This document shows, in pieces, positions 1-11,114 of a stretch of 64,000 bases of DNA. Each line of letters begins with the position of its first letter. The stretch's first letter is position 1. The notes under the pieces are model-generated. The model saw only the letters and a list, made by a program, of their open reading frames with translations, searched no databases and had not been told where the DNA came from. The DNA is from Apium graveolens (Eukaryota; Streptophyta; Magnoliopsida; Apiales; Apiaceae): contig NC_133648.1 of assembly GCF_009905375.1 (NCBI RefSeq), positions 24,757,109 through 24,821,108 of the forward strand. The letters are read 5' to 3'. A program made the position numbers and the translations under genes.

Positions 1-317
1 AGGAACCAGATCAAACAATAGAGAGGACTTTCTGGACATTACGAAGACTGTTATCCTTTTTGGATGTCCTCTTACTCTTCTAGTGTCATTGATCGACTCT
101 TCTTCCATTACTTCATTAAGAATCTTTATGATGGGGATCAGAGCAACCTTGTCATCTTTACAAGTAGATAGTTTGACATTCGTCAAGGCTTGCTGAATTG
201 AGCTTGATTCACTTGTCCTGGAGTCTTTGATTCTGATTCTGCATTTGTTGATTCTAAAAACTAACTCTCCTTCACTACAATGCTGATTATGGGTTCATTG
301 TCTTTGAGAAGATTAAT

Positions 318-3300
318 TTATGCTTCTCCATTAATGAACATCGTCTCATGATATTCTCTTCTGATTGCCCTCATATCCTTCTCCATGTCTCTGATCATCT
401 TGTCATTGAGCCTATAAGCGTATAGAATTTCAGCAGCTTTGACATCTGCTTCAGATCTTCTCACTTTCATCTATTTCACCTTCTTCTAGTTCTTCTTCAG
501 AAAATAAGGGTGTCGGAGCATATATCTGAGACAACAGATTTCTCTGAGTTGTAATAATTCTGCTCAGATGCCCTGATTGCCCCCCTGAGATGTTGCGCTT
601 TTCTTAGAGAATCTTTCCTTTAGGAGCACCCTTTCATCAATTCTCTCCTCTAACTCTTCCTTCATCTACACTTCAAATTCATCATACGTACCAGTGGTCT
701 GAAAGGCATCTTGAAGTATATTAACAGCAGTGTCCACTTTTTCTTGTTCTACTACCCTTTTCTCCCCCTCAGTTGGGTTATCCTTCAGAGCTGGTGTTGA
801 TTGAGCATGTATGGTCGAGACAGGGATCTCAAGAGAAGCATGCAGTTGCTTGTTGACTGAGGTCTTTGGCCCAGTACTGGAAAGAGCTGCTTTAGATGAA
901 ACCGGGATCGGCGCCTGCTTGCTAATTGAGATCTTTGGTTCAGTGTTGGCAGTTGCTTTTCCTTTTCCTGTATGAGAGAGAGATCGCTCAACGAATTCCC
1001 ATAAACTGGCGAATGTTGCTTGTTGATGTTCAAGTTGATCGGAAAGACTGGCGATCTGATGATGTCTGAGAGATAGTTATGTCTGAAAGTGTTGATCTTT
1101 AAGAGCCAGCTGTTCTTTGAGATAGTTGTCTTTGAATGCTAGCTGCTCTTTGAGATAATCTTTAATGACGTAGTTTGATAGATCTATAGGTGTAGTTTGG
1201 ATGGTAGGTGTCTCACAGGCTTCTCGCAGTGTATCGCTCAACACTCTATCACTCGGTTTAGGGTTATGTGTTTCGCTCGTTCTCACAAGTTAACTCCTCT
1301 CAAAACTCCGAGTTCCAAGTGTACCCGCAGAAGACACTGGAGCCATCCTTAAGGAGGTCAGCAGTGGTGCAATGAGAGTTCACAATTCCCTATCCTTGTC
1401 TGAGACAAGTTTCCTATCATCAGGAGATGATTCGTCCAGAGTTTGAATCTCTGGGGGGAGCACTGGGGCCTTCATATATGGCATCTGATCCCCAGCTTCC
1501 CCTTGTATCTGTGAAGATACATTCCCCTTAGGCTCACCAGTTAAATCTGGTTCATCGCCAATGGGTTGCCGATCCGCACATACGTCGGATCCACTATCCA
1601 CATATGCATCCAGGTTTATTAGTCCTGGGGAGGTAAGTGTTGTGCTAGATTTGGCAGCGATTACAGCACTCTCTCCTAACACCTGTGAAGGCAGTTGATC
1701 CATTGAAGGACCTTGAATATGATATTCTAACCGTAAAATGGTTGAATTCCCTGTTATCGTCAATACTTCCTCACCAAATAGTACTCTTCTAATTGACTCA
1801 TTTAAAGCTTCAAGAGCTTGGATAATGGAAAAGATGTTTGACTCGTTACAGGATGTCGTGGCTGACGGGCAAATTTCAATAGACCTGCCTTGTTGAAAAG
1901 ATAGATCTAGTAACTGTATAGTTGCCTTTTTAGCCAGAGAATCCTTTTGAGAAGATACCTGGAGGTTTGCAGTTGTCTCATGATGTTCACTACTTTGCTT
2001 CATAGGAGACAGAGTTGTGGGTTCACTCAAAGTACCTTCCTTATTTGCTGCATCTAGTGTAGTTTCTCCCTCTATTTGCATAGGGTCCTTATACTCTAGG
2101 GTTTGAGCTAGGAGAGATGGCGCTGTTTGGTGTGGCTCTAGAGGGTGGTTATGAATTTGTGGCATGCCAAATTCACTCCTTAGCCTATTAACTTGTTCAA
2201 TAAGTATTTGTCTGTGCTGAGAATCAAGGTGTAATTGATCTATGCTAATGAAATCAGAGCATACTTCAAAAGTACGACTCATAGAAGAAGTACCCATACC
2301 TGAGAAGACTGGTCTATAGACAGAGGTATTAGAATGAGTAGACTCAGCAGCTTGATGTGGTGGACTAGCAGCTTCAGGTTGAGGTTGAGGAGAATCTTCA
2401 GGTTCAGCTTGTTGTTCTTGTTCAACTTCAGCCTCTGCTTGGTCACCATGCTCAGAAATAGATTGATATGCTTCTACATTCACATTTTCTTCAGGTTCAT
2501 GATCAATGTTTTCCTGTGGTTCATTTTCAGCTTGAGGTTCATCTGCAGCTATAGATGCATCTTCAGCTTCTTCTTCTTCTTCATATTGAGCATTGATAGT
2601 GGCAAAGGCATCTATCATGTGGTCTGTTAGGAAAGCAACCTCTGAGTTTGGATAGTTCCCTTTCTTGTGTAGCTTTGTTACTACCAGTTGAGACAGGACA
2701 GGAGGATCTTGCATTAAGTCACTGTGAGTGGATGTCTTTTGGGCTTCTGACAGTTTTCCATTTAGCACTATCTGAAGAAACCTTGCATATAGGATAAAGT
2801 TCTGATGATTTTATTGGTTCTCCAAAATGTGCTCCATGAATAACCTCCCAAAGTTGATGCGAAGATTATTCGCGACAGCAACCCCAACAACTTGATTGAA
2901 AATAGTGAGTCCATGAAATCCAGCTGTCTTGGGAGATAAGCAATGAGATAGTATATTAAAGAATAGATTCCATTCCTTCGGAAGATGACTTTTGTTGAAG
3001 TGCTTTGGTAAGTCATCATTCGTTGTCATTGTGCTCCTTATTGCTCTGAAGAAGCTGAGTAGTTCCCAATCTTCTAGAGTGTCATCAAAGTTATCTCGAG
3101 GTAACTGAAGATGTTCATTGAAATCATACTCTGTAATTCTGATGGTATCATCATCAATGTCAAAAGAAAAAACTAATTTTTCACCTTCTGAAGAGTTTAT
3201 AGCTGTTGTGTGTACATGCCTGAGAAGCTCAACATTCAATTTCACATTAGTCATTAATGCGAAGCGCACAATTGAGTGTTCGTTTAAAAAACGGATCCAA

Positions 3301-3383
3301 GTTTCAAAATGTACCATTTTCACGGGATCACGTTCAATAATAGACACAAAATTTGTTTTTGGAATCTGAATATTATTCGTCAT
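318..3383 (-). pseudogene. Element H extra ORF downstream of pol (envelope-like position), decayed
   Basis: Starts at ATG 3383 and keeps a single frame for about 1,020 codons to 318. In-frame stops lie at 2811, 1380, about 1288, 1077, 666 and several below 560, but I find no frameshift. The N-terminal ~190 residues form a folded-looking domain with the motif LPKEWNLFFNIL and a following GFHGLTIFNQ, which aligns by eye with the extra ORFs of A (IRKKWSFFFDCITKAF) and B (LRKEWSFMCDVVTKVF). Then come acidic E/Q/P-rich linkers, a short repeat LKEQLAFKD/LKEQLALKD, and a charged helical C-terminus near 470-318. There is no signal peptide or hydrophobic segment. It may belong to the domain called 'putative plant transposon protein', but I cannot confirm this. 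Function unknown. Confidence 0.75.
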
Positions 3384-3810
3384 TCAAATAAAATGAGAAT
3401 AAAGTTTAGATTTAAAATAAATTAAATTGAGCACTTCAAATTATTAAGAGAAATAAATAGACTCTACTTAAACACACTTTAATTCTAAAGGATTGACCAA
3501 ACAATGCCTTAGGAAAAATTAGATTACTAATCAAATCAATTAAAACTGCCTTAAACATACAAAATCAAGTGCAAATCGATTTCAACAATTAACCGGTGGA
3601 ATTTGTTGAAACTGGTCTTAAAATGATCCTTGTGTAATGGGCTTTCAGAATCTATAAAAATTATAAATTTTAGTTGAGTTCTATTACTGATATGATCAAA
3701 GCAAAAAAAATTCCTCTCCTGCGATTTATGCTGCTGTGTGTATATGAATGAAAAAAATGAGTGTATGTATATATACTCACAGCACAAATAACTAATACAC
3801 ACGCACTAAG
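3384..3810 (-). other. Non-coding spacer of element H just upstream of its extra ORF
   Basis: AT-rich stretch between the hairpin array and the ATG at 3383. It has stops in every frame and no credible ORF. By position it would be the leader of a transcript for the extra ORF, or part of the pol 3' region. No clear TATA box is visible. Confidence 0.5.
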
Positions 3811-4086
3811 TGCTGTGTGGCGACATCTCTCTGTGGCGACCACAGAGCACTGTGGTATCTCTGTGGCGACACAGGAAAGTTATACTTAGAAATAATCTAA
3901 GTACAGACTCTCTGTGGCGACACAGTCTGTGGCGACACTGGAGAGTCACACTTAGAAATAATCTAAGTACAGACTCTCTGTGGCGACACAGGAGAGTCAC
4001 ACTTAGAAATTTTCTAAGTACAAACTCTCTGTGGCGACACAGTCTGTGGCGACACAGAGGGATGTTACTTAGACAATTTTCTAAGC
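3811..4086. repeat. Hairpin tandem array (CTGTG-GCGA-CACAG / CTTAGA-TCTAAG) in element H
   Basis: Four imperfect units of about 51 or 66 bp. Each carries one or two copies of CTGTGGCGACACAG (5-bp stem, GCGA loop on the plus strand) and one palindrome CTTAGAAATAATCTAAG. Copies of the first hairpin lie near 3861, 3912, 3926 (variant), 3978, 4028 and 4042; the second lies near 3885, 3950, 4000 and 4068. The array sits between the RNase H stop and the extra ORF of H and is not seen elsewhere in the window. Confidence 0.85.
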
Positions 4087-4500
4087 CGTTCCCAGCCTGA
4101 AATTTATTTTAAGCACCCCTCCTTTTTAAAAAAAATAATTACAATGAAAAGAATGTTTAAAACAAATAACAAATTACAATTATATTTTACTATTTTTACA
4201 AATATTATCATTTTATTGATAATACTATAATTTTTTGTGAAAAATAATTATGCTGCAATATATTTAATTTTAATTTCAATGAACCCCATTAAATATTAAT
4301 TATTTAAAGTCCACTGAGATCAAATTAAATAGATTTATCAATATGAATGTGCTCAGCCATATATATTTTGTATGTAAGCACAAACATGATTGAATTACGA
4401 GAAATAGTTAATGGCATGTAAATTCAGATGCCCTTAATATATTGAATTTAAACAACAAGTGAATTTAACCATACCAAATTGCAGTTATTGACTTCTAAAA
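4087..4500 (-). other. AT-rich non-coding spacer after pol of element H
   Basis: Very AT-rich, with homopolymer runs and stops in all frames. It begins just past the RNase H stop codon. Nothing further is recognisable. Confidence 0.5.
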
Positions 4501-6033
4501 TTAATTAGAGATATTTAACATCCCAAGTTCACTAAACAACTTAGAGAAAGTGTTTTCATCAAGTGGTTTGGTGAAGATGTCTACAATTTGATCTTCTGTG
4601 GGTACAAAGTGTAACTCCACAGTGCCATTTGTGACATGCTCTCTGATAAAGTGATACCTGATATCAATGTGCTTTGTCCTTGAGTGTTGAACTGTATTGT
4701 TTGAGATTGATATTGCACTTGTATTGTCACGGAATATTGGAATCTTTGACACCAATAGACCATAATCCCGGAGTTGGTTCCTCATCCACACGATTTGAGC
4801 ACAACAGCTTCCAGCAGCTATGTATTCAGCTTCAGCAGTTGATGTGGATACTGAGTGCTGCTTCTTGCTATGCCAGGATACCAATCTTCTTCCAATAAAC
4901 TGACAGCTTCCTGATGTACTTTTCCGGTCAATCTTACAACCTGCAAAATATGAATCGGTACAGCCAACTAGGTCAAAACCTGTGCCTTTAGGGTATCAAA
5001 TTCCAAGATTTGGAGTTCCCTTAAGGTACCTAAATATTCTTTTAACAGCTATTAGATGAGATTCTTTTGGTTCAGCTTGAAATCTAGCACATAAGCATGT
5101 TGCAAACATGATATTTGGTCTACTTGCTGTGAGATAAATTAATGAGCCTATCATACCTCTGTAGCTTGTGATGTCAACTTTCTTACCAGTTTTGTCCTGA
5201 TCAAGCTTGGAGGTTGTTGGCATGGGAGTCTTTGCTGGAGCTGAATCTTCCAGATTATACTTCTTAAGAAGTTCTATGATGTACTTGGATTGACAAATAA
5301 ATATCCCATCTTTCCTTTGACTCACTTGTAATCCAAGAAAGTAGTTCAACTCTCCCATCATACTCATCTCGTACTTACTATGCATTAGCTTAGAGAATCT
5401 CTTGCAAAGATCATCATTAGTAGAACCAAATATAATATCGTCAACATATACTTGAACTAATATCATATCAGATTTATGCACTTTATGAAACAGAGTTTTA
5501 TCTATGACACCTCTAGTAAAACCATTTTCAAGTAAAAACTCAGAGAGAGTGTCATACCATGTCCTTGGAGCTTGCTTAAGACCGTAGAGAGCTTTGAATA
5601 GAAAGTATACAAAATCAGCCAGATTAGGATCTTCAAAACCAGGAGGTTGTTCCACATACACTTCTTCTTCTAGCTATCCATTCAGGAATGCACTCTTCAC
5701 GTCCATTTGATAAACTTTGAAATCTGAATGTGATGCGAATGTCAGAAACATCCTGATTGCCTCAAGTCTAGCTACTGGTGCATAAGTTTCATCATAATCA
5801 ATACCCTCTTCTTGAGAGTAACCTTTAGCTACCAGTCTGGCTTTGTTTCTCATTACAATGCCATCTTCGTCTAGCTTGTTCCTGAATACCCATTTAGTGT
5901 CTATCACTGACTTGTTCTTTGGTCGGGGTACCAGCTTCCATACTTTCTGCCTCTCAAACTGATTGAGTTCTTCTTGCATTGCAATAACCCAATCTGGATC
6001 TTCCAATGCCTCATCCACTTTCTTAGGTTCCAT
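4501..6033 (-). pseudogene. Element H reverse transcriptase - RNase H (pol C-terminal half)
   Basis: The RT begins with a [18 protein letters not shown] block and runs through [30 protein letters not shown] and GLKQAPRTWYDTL to the catalytic YVDDIIFGS. RNase H shows [25 protein letters not shown], the DNTSAI motif and the terminal DIFTKPLDENTF. Two nonsense codons break it: TAG at 5674-5676, right after AFLNG, and TGA near 4993, where relatives have Trp (LGIWYP). Both interruptions keep frame, so the protein is readable but not expressible as one chain. Confidence 0.9.
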
Positions 6034-6466
6034 TTCTGAAAAAAAACCTGAGAAGTGGCATACATTCTGAGTGGCATGTCTAGTTCTTACTCATGTGTCA
6101 AGATCACCAATGATCAATTCAAAGGGATGGTCTATGTTCTAAACCCTTTGACGAGGCAGATAAGATCTTGATGTTTCCCCTTGTTCAGCCTGATGTTGAG
6201 TGTGAACTGTAGATCCTCTTCCTGCTCCCCCTGAGTTGATGTCACCATGACTGGATGATTCTGATCTGTTTGTATTGGTTCTTGATGGAATTCCTTAATG
6301 ATTATCATGATCAGTATTTCCACCATCATCACCACTTGATCCTGAATCAGCTACATGCACAGTTTTAGCAATCTCAGGTTCCATTATATCCATAGGATCA
6401 TCTGTTAGATTCTCAAATTCCAGAGATTCAGAATCATCTTCTCTTTGCAGGCTTGCCAACTTAGTG
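6034..6466 (-). pseudogene. Element H variable linker between integrase and RT
   Basis: Region between the integrase core and the RT; in the relatives it is a low-complexity Ser/Asp/Asn-rich linker. In H it is broken by stops and shifts: one frame is open over 6132-6335, and an Asp/Glu-rich piece directly follows the integrase end. It contains an internal PPT-like G-tract, seen as GCTCCCCCTG on the plus strand near 6226. Confidence 0.55.
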
Positions 6467-7450
6467 TCAGTCGAATGTTACATTAAGGCTTTCAATCACC
6501 TTCTGATCAGAGATCACATAAACCATGTAAGCTTTAGATTCCAGAGAGTAGCCAAGAAATATGCTTTCTTCTGTTTTTGCATCAAACTTTCCTAGATGTT
6601 CAATTTCTTCCTTTAGCACAAAGCATTTAGCACCAAACACATGAAAGTATTTCAGTGTTGGTTTCTTGTCAGCCATAATCTCATAAGGAGTCTTGTCATG
6701 ATCTTTGTTAATCAGGGTACGATTTTGAGTGTAACATACTGTGTTGACAGCTTCAGCCCAGAAGTAGGTGGGAAGTCTTGATTCACTTAGCATAGTCCTT
6801 GTTGCTTCAACCAAGGTACGATTCTTCCTTTCTACTACCCCGTTTTTCTGTGGAGTCCTTGGGGCTGAATACTGTCTCAAAATACCTTTCTCCGTACAAA
6901 ATTCATTTAGAAATGCATTCTTGAATTCTGTCCCATTATCTGATCTGATCTTTCTAATAGGTAATTTCGCTTCCAACTCAATCTTCTTTATATGATCCAC
7001 TATCAGCTGAGGTGCTTCATCCTTGGTTTGTAAAAACAACACCCATGTGTACTTGGAGAAATCATCGACCCTTACTAAAGCATATATTTTCCTTGATAGT
7101 GACAATACATTCACTGGACCAAATAAATCCATGTGAATCAACTGAAGAGGTTCAGTTATACTTGTCATTTCCTTGCTTCTTTGTGACGCTTTCTTTGATT
7201 TCCCTTTTTCACATGCTTCACAGAGTCCTTCTTGACAGAATTCTATATGTGGTAGTCCTCTCACTAGTTCTCTCTTGATCAGAGAGTTCATTGTTTTAAA
7301 GTTCAAGTGTGAGAGCTTCTTGTGCCATAGCCAGCTTAGTTCTGATGAAGCTTTGTTGTAGAAACATTTGCTTACTTCATCACAGGTAGACTTCAAGTCA
7401 GCTATGTACAGATTACCTTTCCTTACTCCCTGTAAAGCAAGCTTCTCATC
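6467..7450 (-). pseudogene. Element H integrase
   Basis: Copia integrase. The HHCC zinc module is seen as WLWHKKLSHLNF followed by GLCEACEKGK. The catalytic triad appears in HMDLFGPVN (D), RSDNGTEF (D) and NGVVERKNRT (E) with copia spacing, then TYFWAEAVNT and the FLGYSLESKAYMVY end block typical of this clade. It is open over 7396-6467 and stops just after NVTFD. A frameshift near 7440 separates it from the protease frame. Confidence 0.9.
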
Positions 7451-7767
7451 TTTTCTGTTCTGAAATCAACATTGTATCCCCTGTCACAAAAATGACTTAT
7501 GCTCAGAAGATTATGCTTTAATCCTTCTACAAGAGAGATATTCTCAATGATGACATTGCCAATTATCAAATTGTCATATCCCTTAGTAAATCCTTTACTG
7601 TCATCTCCAAAGGTAACTATAGGGCCATCTTTCTCAACCACACCTGTGAGCAGGGACTTTTCTCCTGTCATGTGCCTAGAACACCCACTGTCCAGTATCC
7701 ACATGATCTTCTCTTTCCTTACCTTACCCTGCAAACACAGATTGATTAAGAAGACTTTGGTACCCAA
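7423..7767 (-). pseudogene. Element H protease
   Basis: Aspartic protease with the active-site block MWILDSGCSRHMTG, followed by VTFGDDSKGFTKGYDNLI and GLKHNLLSISHFCDRGY. The catalytic Asp lies in DSG. Its frame is shifted relative to gag (+2, equal to -1), and the two ORFs overlap by 22 bp (7746-7767). A T-rich tract ending in TGCAG|GG (boundary at 7729) precedes the LQGK residues where the pol homology starts. The frame is lost near 7440, before integrase. Confidence 0.88.
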
Positions 7768-8867
7768 GCTTTCTTGGGTCCTGAAGGTTTAGGAGTAGAA
7801 ACAGAATCAATAATTGAACCCTTAACAGACTTAGCTTTCACTTTGGATGGCTCATTCTCAGTGTTAGTCTCAACAGAGTTGTCAGACTTAGAAATAGGAG
7901 TCTCAGTCTTGTCTTGTGTGTGCTTATTACTCATGCTTGTCTTATTGTTGATGCAAGTGCTAGCAGTTGCATGAAAAGCTTTAAAATAATCAGACATGGT
8001 AACAAAAGCACATGGCATACATCCAACTATACCACAGGGTTCATGAAAACTAGGCATGTTAGGCATGACAGGCATACTGGAAGTTGCAATAGATTCTACT
8101 TTACCTTTAGTGCATGCATGTGTAAGATGTGCAGCAGAATTACAATTATTACAAAGCTTCCTAGATGCAGATGAAGACGATACAAAATCAGATTTCTTAC
8201 TAACACCTACCTTGCCATTCATGTTCTTCTTAGTCTTAACCTTAGCACTTACACCAGTCTTAGAGTTGACTATAGGTTCTGGTTTCTTAAGCATTTCAGG
8301 TTCTTTTCTATCCACCTTAGTAACTAGGTCAGCTATGGATTTAACTTTCGTAGCTGGAGCCTTAGGGGTCTTAGGGGATTCCTCTACCTTCTCTCTATCT
8401 TCAGCAATCAATTCCTCATTGATCAGTAAAGTTACTTCATCCAAAGGTTCTGAAACAGACTCGGTGAATATCGGAGATACATCATCCTTAATAATATATG
8501 GAACCTTTTCTGAGACAAACATGTTTATCTCTGATGTGCCACTATGTTTCTTACTGTTCAGCTTAGAATAGTCAAGTCCTATTGAAGTCTTAGATTTAAA
8601 TCTTTGACTATCTATTATCTCCTTCTGAGTCAGAGCTGCATTCTTAAATGCTTGTAACTTCTTTTCTAAATCAACAATTTGGGTTCTAAGAATGGCCTCT
8701 ATGTCTGTATTGCACTTAACCTTATTCTCTAGATACCCATTTTTTTGCTTAAGGTCTTCTAATCCAACTACAAGCAATTCTAGTTCTTCATTCCTAGAGG
8801 TTAAATTCTCAGATTTAAGAACTAATTTATCATTTTCCATTTTATATGCAAGCATGCTTGTATGGAC
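7746..8867 (-). pseudogene. Element H gag, C-terminal part
   Basis: About 370 codons: a coiled-coil region rich in Lys/Glu/Leu at the start (ENDKLVLKSENLTSRNEELE), a basic linker, one CCHC knuckle CNNCNSAAHLTHAC around residue 240, and the tail GPKKAWVPKSS that also ends gag in element B. The upstream half is cut off at 8867 by element D; the ATG at 8855 is therefore just an internal Met and not the true start. The preceding gag codons lie at 27485-27899. Confidence 0.85.
8863..8867. other. Target-site duplication of element D (left)
   Basis: TGGAC directly before the left LTR. The same five bases follow the right LTR at 27480-27484. This fixes the ends of D and shows that it inserted into H gag. 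Confidence 0.95.
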
Positions 8868-10529
8868 TGAAAGGAATATGTCCTAAGTCCAATCATGTAT
8901 TAGGATTTAGGAATAACTTCCTGTGTAATCTGTTTTGATTTCATTGATATTAATAAAAGACTTATTTTGTTTTTATTACGGGCTCTATCTATTTAAGTGT
9001 TTATATAAGATATACCATAGTTTAGAGTAAAGCTTTTTATGGATTATGATGAGATCATAATAGTGAGACCTAAAAGATGATAACTCTAAACTTAAATAGT
9101 TCCTAATCATAGGATTACTAACTGGTAATTAATAATCCGCAAAGATCGGTACATACTATGTTTGCTTCATTATGAAGGATGTCTGTTCTCATAGACATTT
9201 GTGTGGTGACACTATAGCTAGTATGTAGGTGCTTATTATAGAATAAGTTCACTGAACATGACTCGCACAGCTGAACAACTGATGGAGTTCACTCACGTGC
9301 CAGCAGTTGTTCACATAGTGATAGTTGTACAAGTATCCTTAGACTTGAGGTCATCATAGTCATCTTGTGTACACTGAACTATGTTTTGGTTTAGTTCTTA
9401 GTCTTCAGGGACAATTATTAGGGCTCTACTGGGTATAGGAATTTGTACACGAAGATAGTGTATGATCAATAAAGGATCTACCCCTTCCAGTGAAGGAAGC
9501 GAATGTTCAAGGCTGATCCACTTATGTTAGTTCAGGAATCTTTGGCCAGAGTGAATGAAATTAGAAAGGAGTTTCTAATTTGCATAGAACTAAGCATAGT
9601 AATTGGTAAGCAAGTGATTAAATTAGATAGGCTTGACACGAGATCCATGCCTTGTATTTAATCGGGACATTGTAGGGTAAAAGGAGTTTATTGTACGGTA
9701 ATTATTCACTGAATAGGTTCTTGGTATTCTAAGCAGTGAATTCATATTATCCGGATAGTCGCGATATGCTGAGAAGTATCCCTCACGATGTAGAATAAAT
9801 GTGATTAATTAATTAATCATATTTAATAAATTAGAGAATTTATATAAATAATGATAAAATAGTTTTATTATTATTTATTTCTACTACCGGCTTAATATTG
9901 AACCTACAGGGTCACACCATAAAAAGAGAATGATTTTATGGTGGAGGAATTAATTAATAATGGCTAATAATTATTTATTTGTGAAATAAATAATTAATTG
10001 GCAAATTTAATAATTGATTAAATGAGATTTAATTGATTATAAATTAATTAAGAAAAGTTCTTAATATTATTAATTAAGGATTTAATTTTTGGATATTAAA
10101 TCAAGAGAGAGAATTATTTCTAAAGTGTTTAGAAAAAGGATTAATAATTAAAAGGTGTTTTAATTATTAATGAGAATAATAAACGGGATAATAATAATAA
10201 TATTTATGGGAAAATTTCAGCTGAAAATTTTGCCTATAAATATACTATTATAGACCCTATTTTTATTCGAACCCAAAAACCCAAAAGTTTTAGAAAACCA
10301 AATTCTCTCCACCTCCTCCTCCTCCTTAACGTCGTTTTCTTGGTGGATACCGGTGGAGTGCTTCACGTTTGAGGAGCAGTTGCTAAGGATCTCCGAACGT
10401 TGCTTTTGGATCGCATATTAAAGATTAGTAATCGATCCATACGTTTTTACCACGATTTATATGCTTTTATTTGGATTTTATGTGTGTAAAAGTGTTTTGC
10501 CATACCTCCGCTGCGATTAAAATCCAACA
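8868..10529 (+). repeat. 5' LTR of element D
   Basis: 1,662 bp, starts TGAAAGG and ends CCAACA, followed at once by the primer site. By eye about 29 substitutions and no length change separate it from the right LTR (25818-27479), roughly 1.7% divergence. The distal third is AT-rich; a TATA box sits at 10235. No ORF of interest. Confidence 0.95.
10235..10242 (+). promoter_or_regulatory. TATA box of the element D 5' LTR
   Basis: TATAAATA preceded by GCC, about 290 bp before the LTR end, and followed by a C-rich stretch. The same site is at 27185 in the right LTR. Assignment is by motif and position only. Confidence 0.5.
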
Positions 10530-10530
10530 A

Positions 10531-10542
10531 TGGTATCAGAGC
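10531..10542 (+). other. Primer binding site of element D (tRNA-Met)
   Basis: TGGTATCAGAGC, one base after the LTR end. It is complementary to the 3' end of plant initiator tRNA-Met, the usual primer for copia elements. Confidence 0.93.
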
Positions 10543-10802
10543 ATAGGTTGTATGCATATAGATCTGTGGTAAAAATTTTAGAATTTTATGTGCTTGTATG
10601 AATTAATTATGATTTTTACAAGTTATATCATGGATTAATTTTGTCTGATGAGAAATCGTTTCTCAGAATAATTTTGAATGTTGATCTGGGTTCTACAAGT
10701 GTTGTAGATCGTCTGGGTATTTTTTTCATAATTTTATGATGTATAGATTTTTTGTTATGAATTTTTGAAGTTGTTGCAATTAAAATTCATAATTAAATAA
10801 AG

Positions 10803-10852
10803 ATATATATATATATATATGATATTGTAAATAAGTATATATATATATATAT
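10803..10852. repeat. (AT)n microsatellites in the element D leader
   Basis: Two TA/AT runs (10803-10821 and 10834-10852) separated by a short spacer, in the untranslated leader between primer site and gag. Confidence 0.85.
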
Positions 10853-10979
10853 TGTGTGTGCTGTTTGTTTGCCTCTGTGATGTCTGACTGATTGCATGGA
10901 AGAGAAGACACAAAAGTCTGTTGACGCACGGAGTTCGAGGAAAGCAACGGCGGCTGCTGCAAAAGAAAAAAAAGGGTGT

Positions 10980-11114
10980 CGCGCATTCCGGGAATGCGTT
11001 ACACCCTGTGGCGCATTCACGGAATGCGTTACACCTTTTAATGGCTTAAAAGGGTTGTAACGCATCATCGGAATGCGTTACAGGGCTTGTAACGCGTTCC
11101 TGTAATGCGTTACA
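10980..11114. repeat. Four-hairpin palindrome array in the element D leader
   Basis: Four successive inverted repeats built on arms GTAACGCAT and ATGCGTTAC. The first two have shorter arms (CGCATTCC/GGAATGCG at about 10981-10998 and 11011-11028). The last two span 11056-11082 and 11088-11114. Each could fold into a stem of 8-10 bp. The copies differ in the loop and in single arm bases. Located about 450 bp after the primer site, inside the untranslated leader. Confidence 0.85.

Larger units (their letters stand above)
1..8867 (-). mobile_element. Element H (outermost SIRE-like Ty1/copia retrotransposon), left part
   Basis: Oldest layer of the window, transcribed right to left. In transcript order it shows gag C-terminus (8867-7746), protease, integrase, RT and RNase H (to 4501), a spacer with a hairpin array, and a long extra ORF (3383 to about 318). 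Integrase before RT is the copia order; the extra ORF after pol and the long coiled-coil gag fit the Sirevirus/SIRE lineage. Its 3' LTR is not reached before base 1. Element D cuts its gag at 8867, and gag resumes at 27485. All its ORFs carry stops or frameshifts, so it is a decayed copy. Confidence 0.9.

Noticed and set aside
3811..4086. CRISPR-like look of the H repeat array
   Set aside because: Units are contiguous and palindromic with no unique spacers of constant length, there are no cas genes, and the DNA is a plant retrotransposon.
10531..10542. tRNA gene fragment
   Set aside because: Only the 12 bases complementary to the tRNA 3' end are present, next to an LTR: a primer binding site, not a tRNA gene. 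The same holds at 17879, 30924 and 48024.
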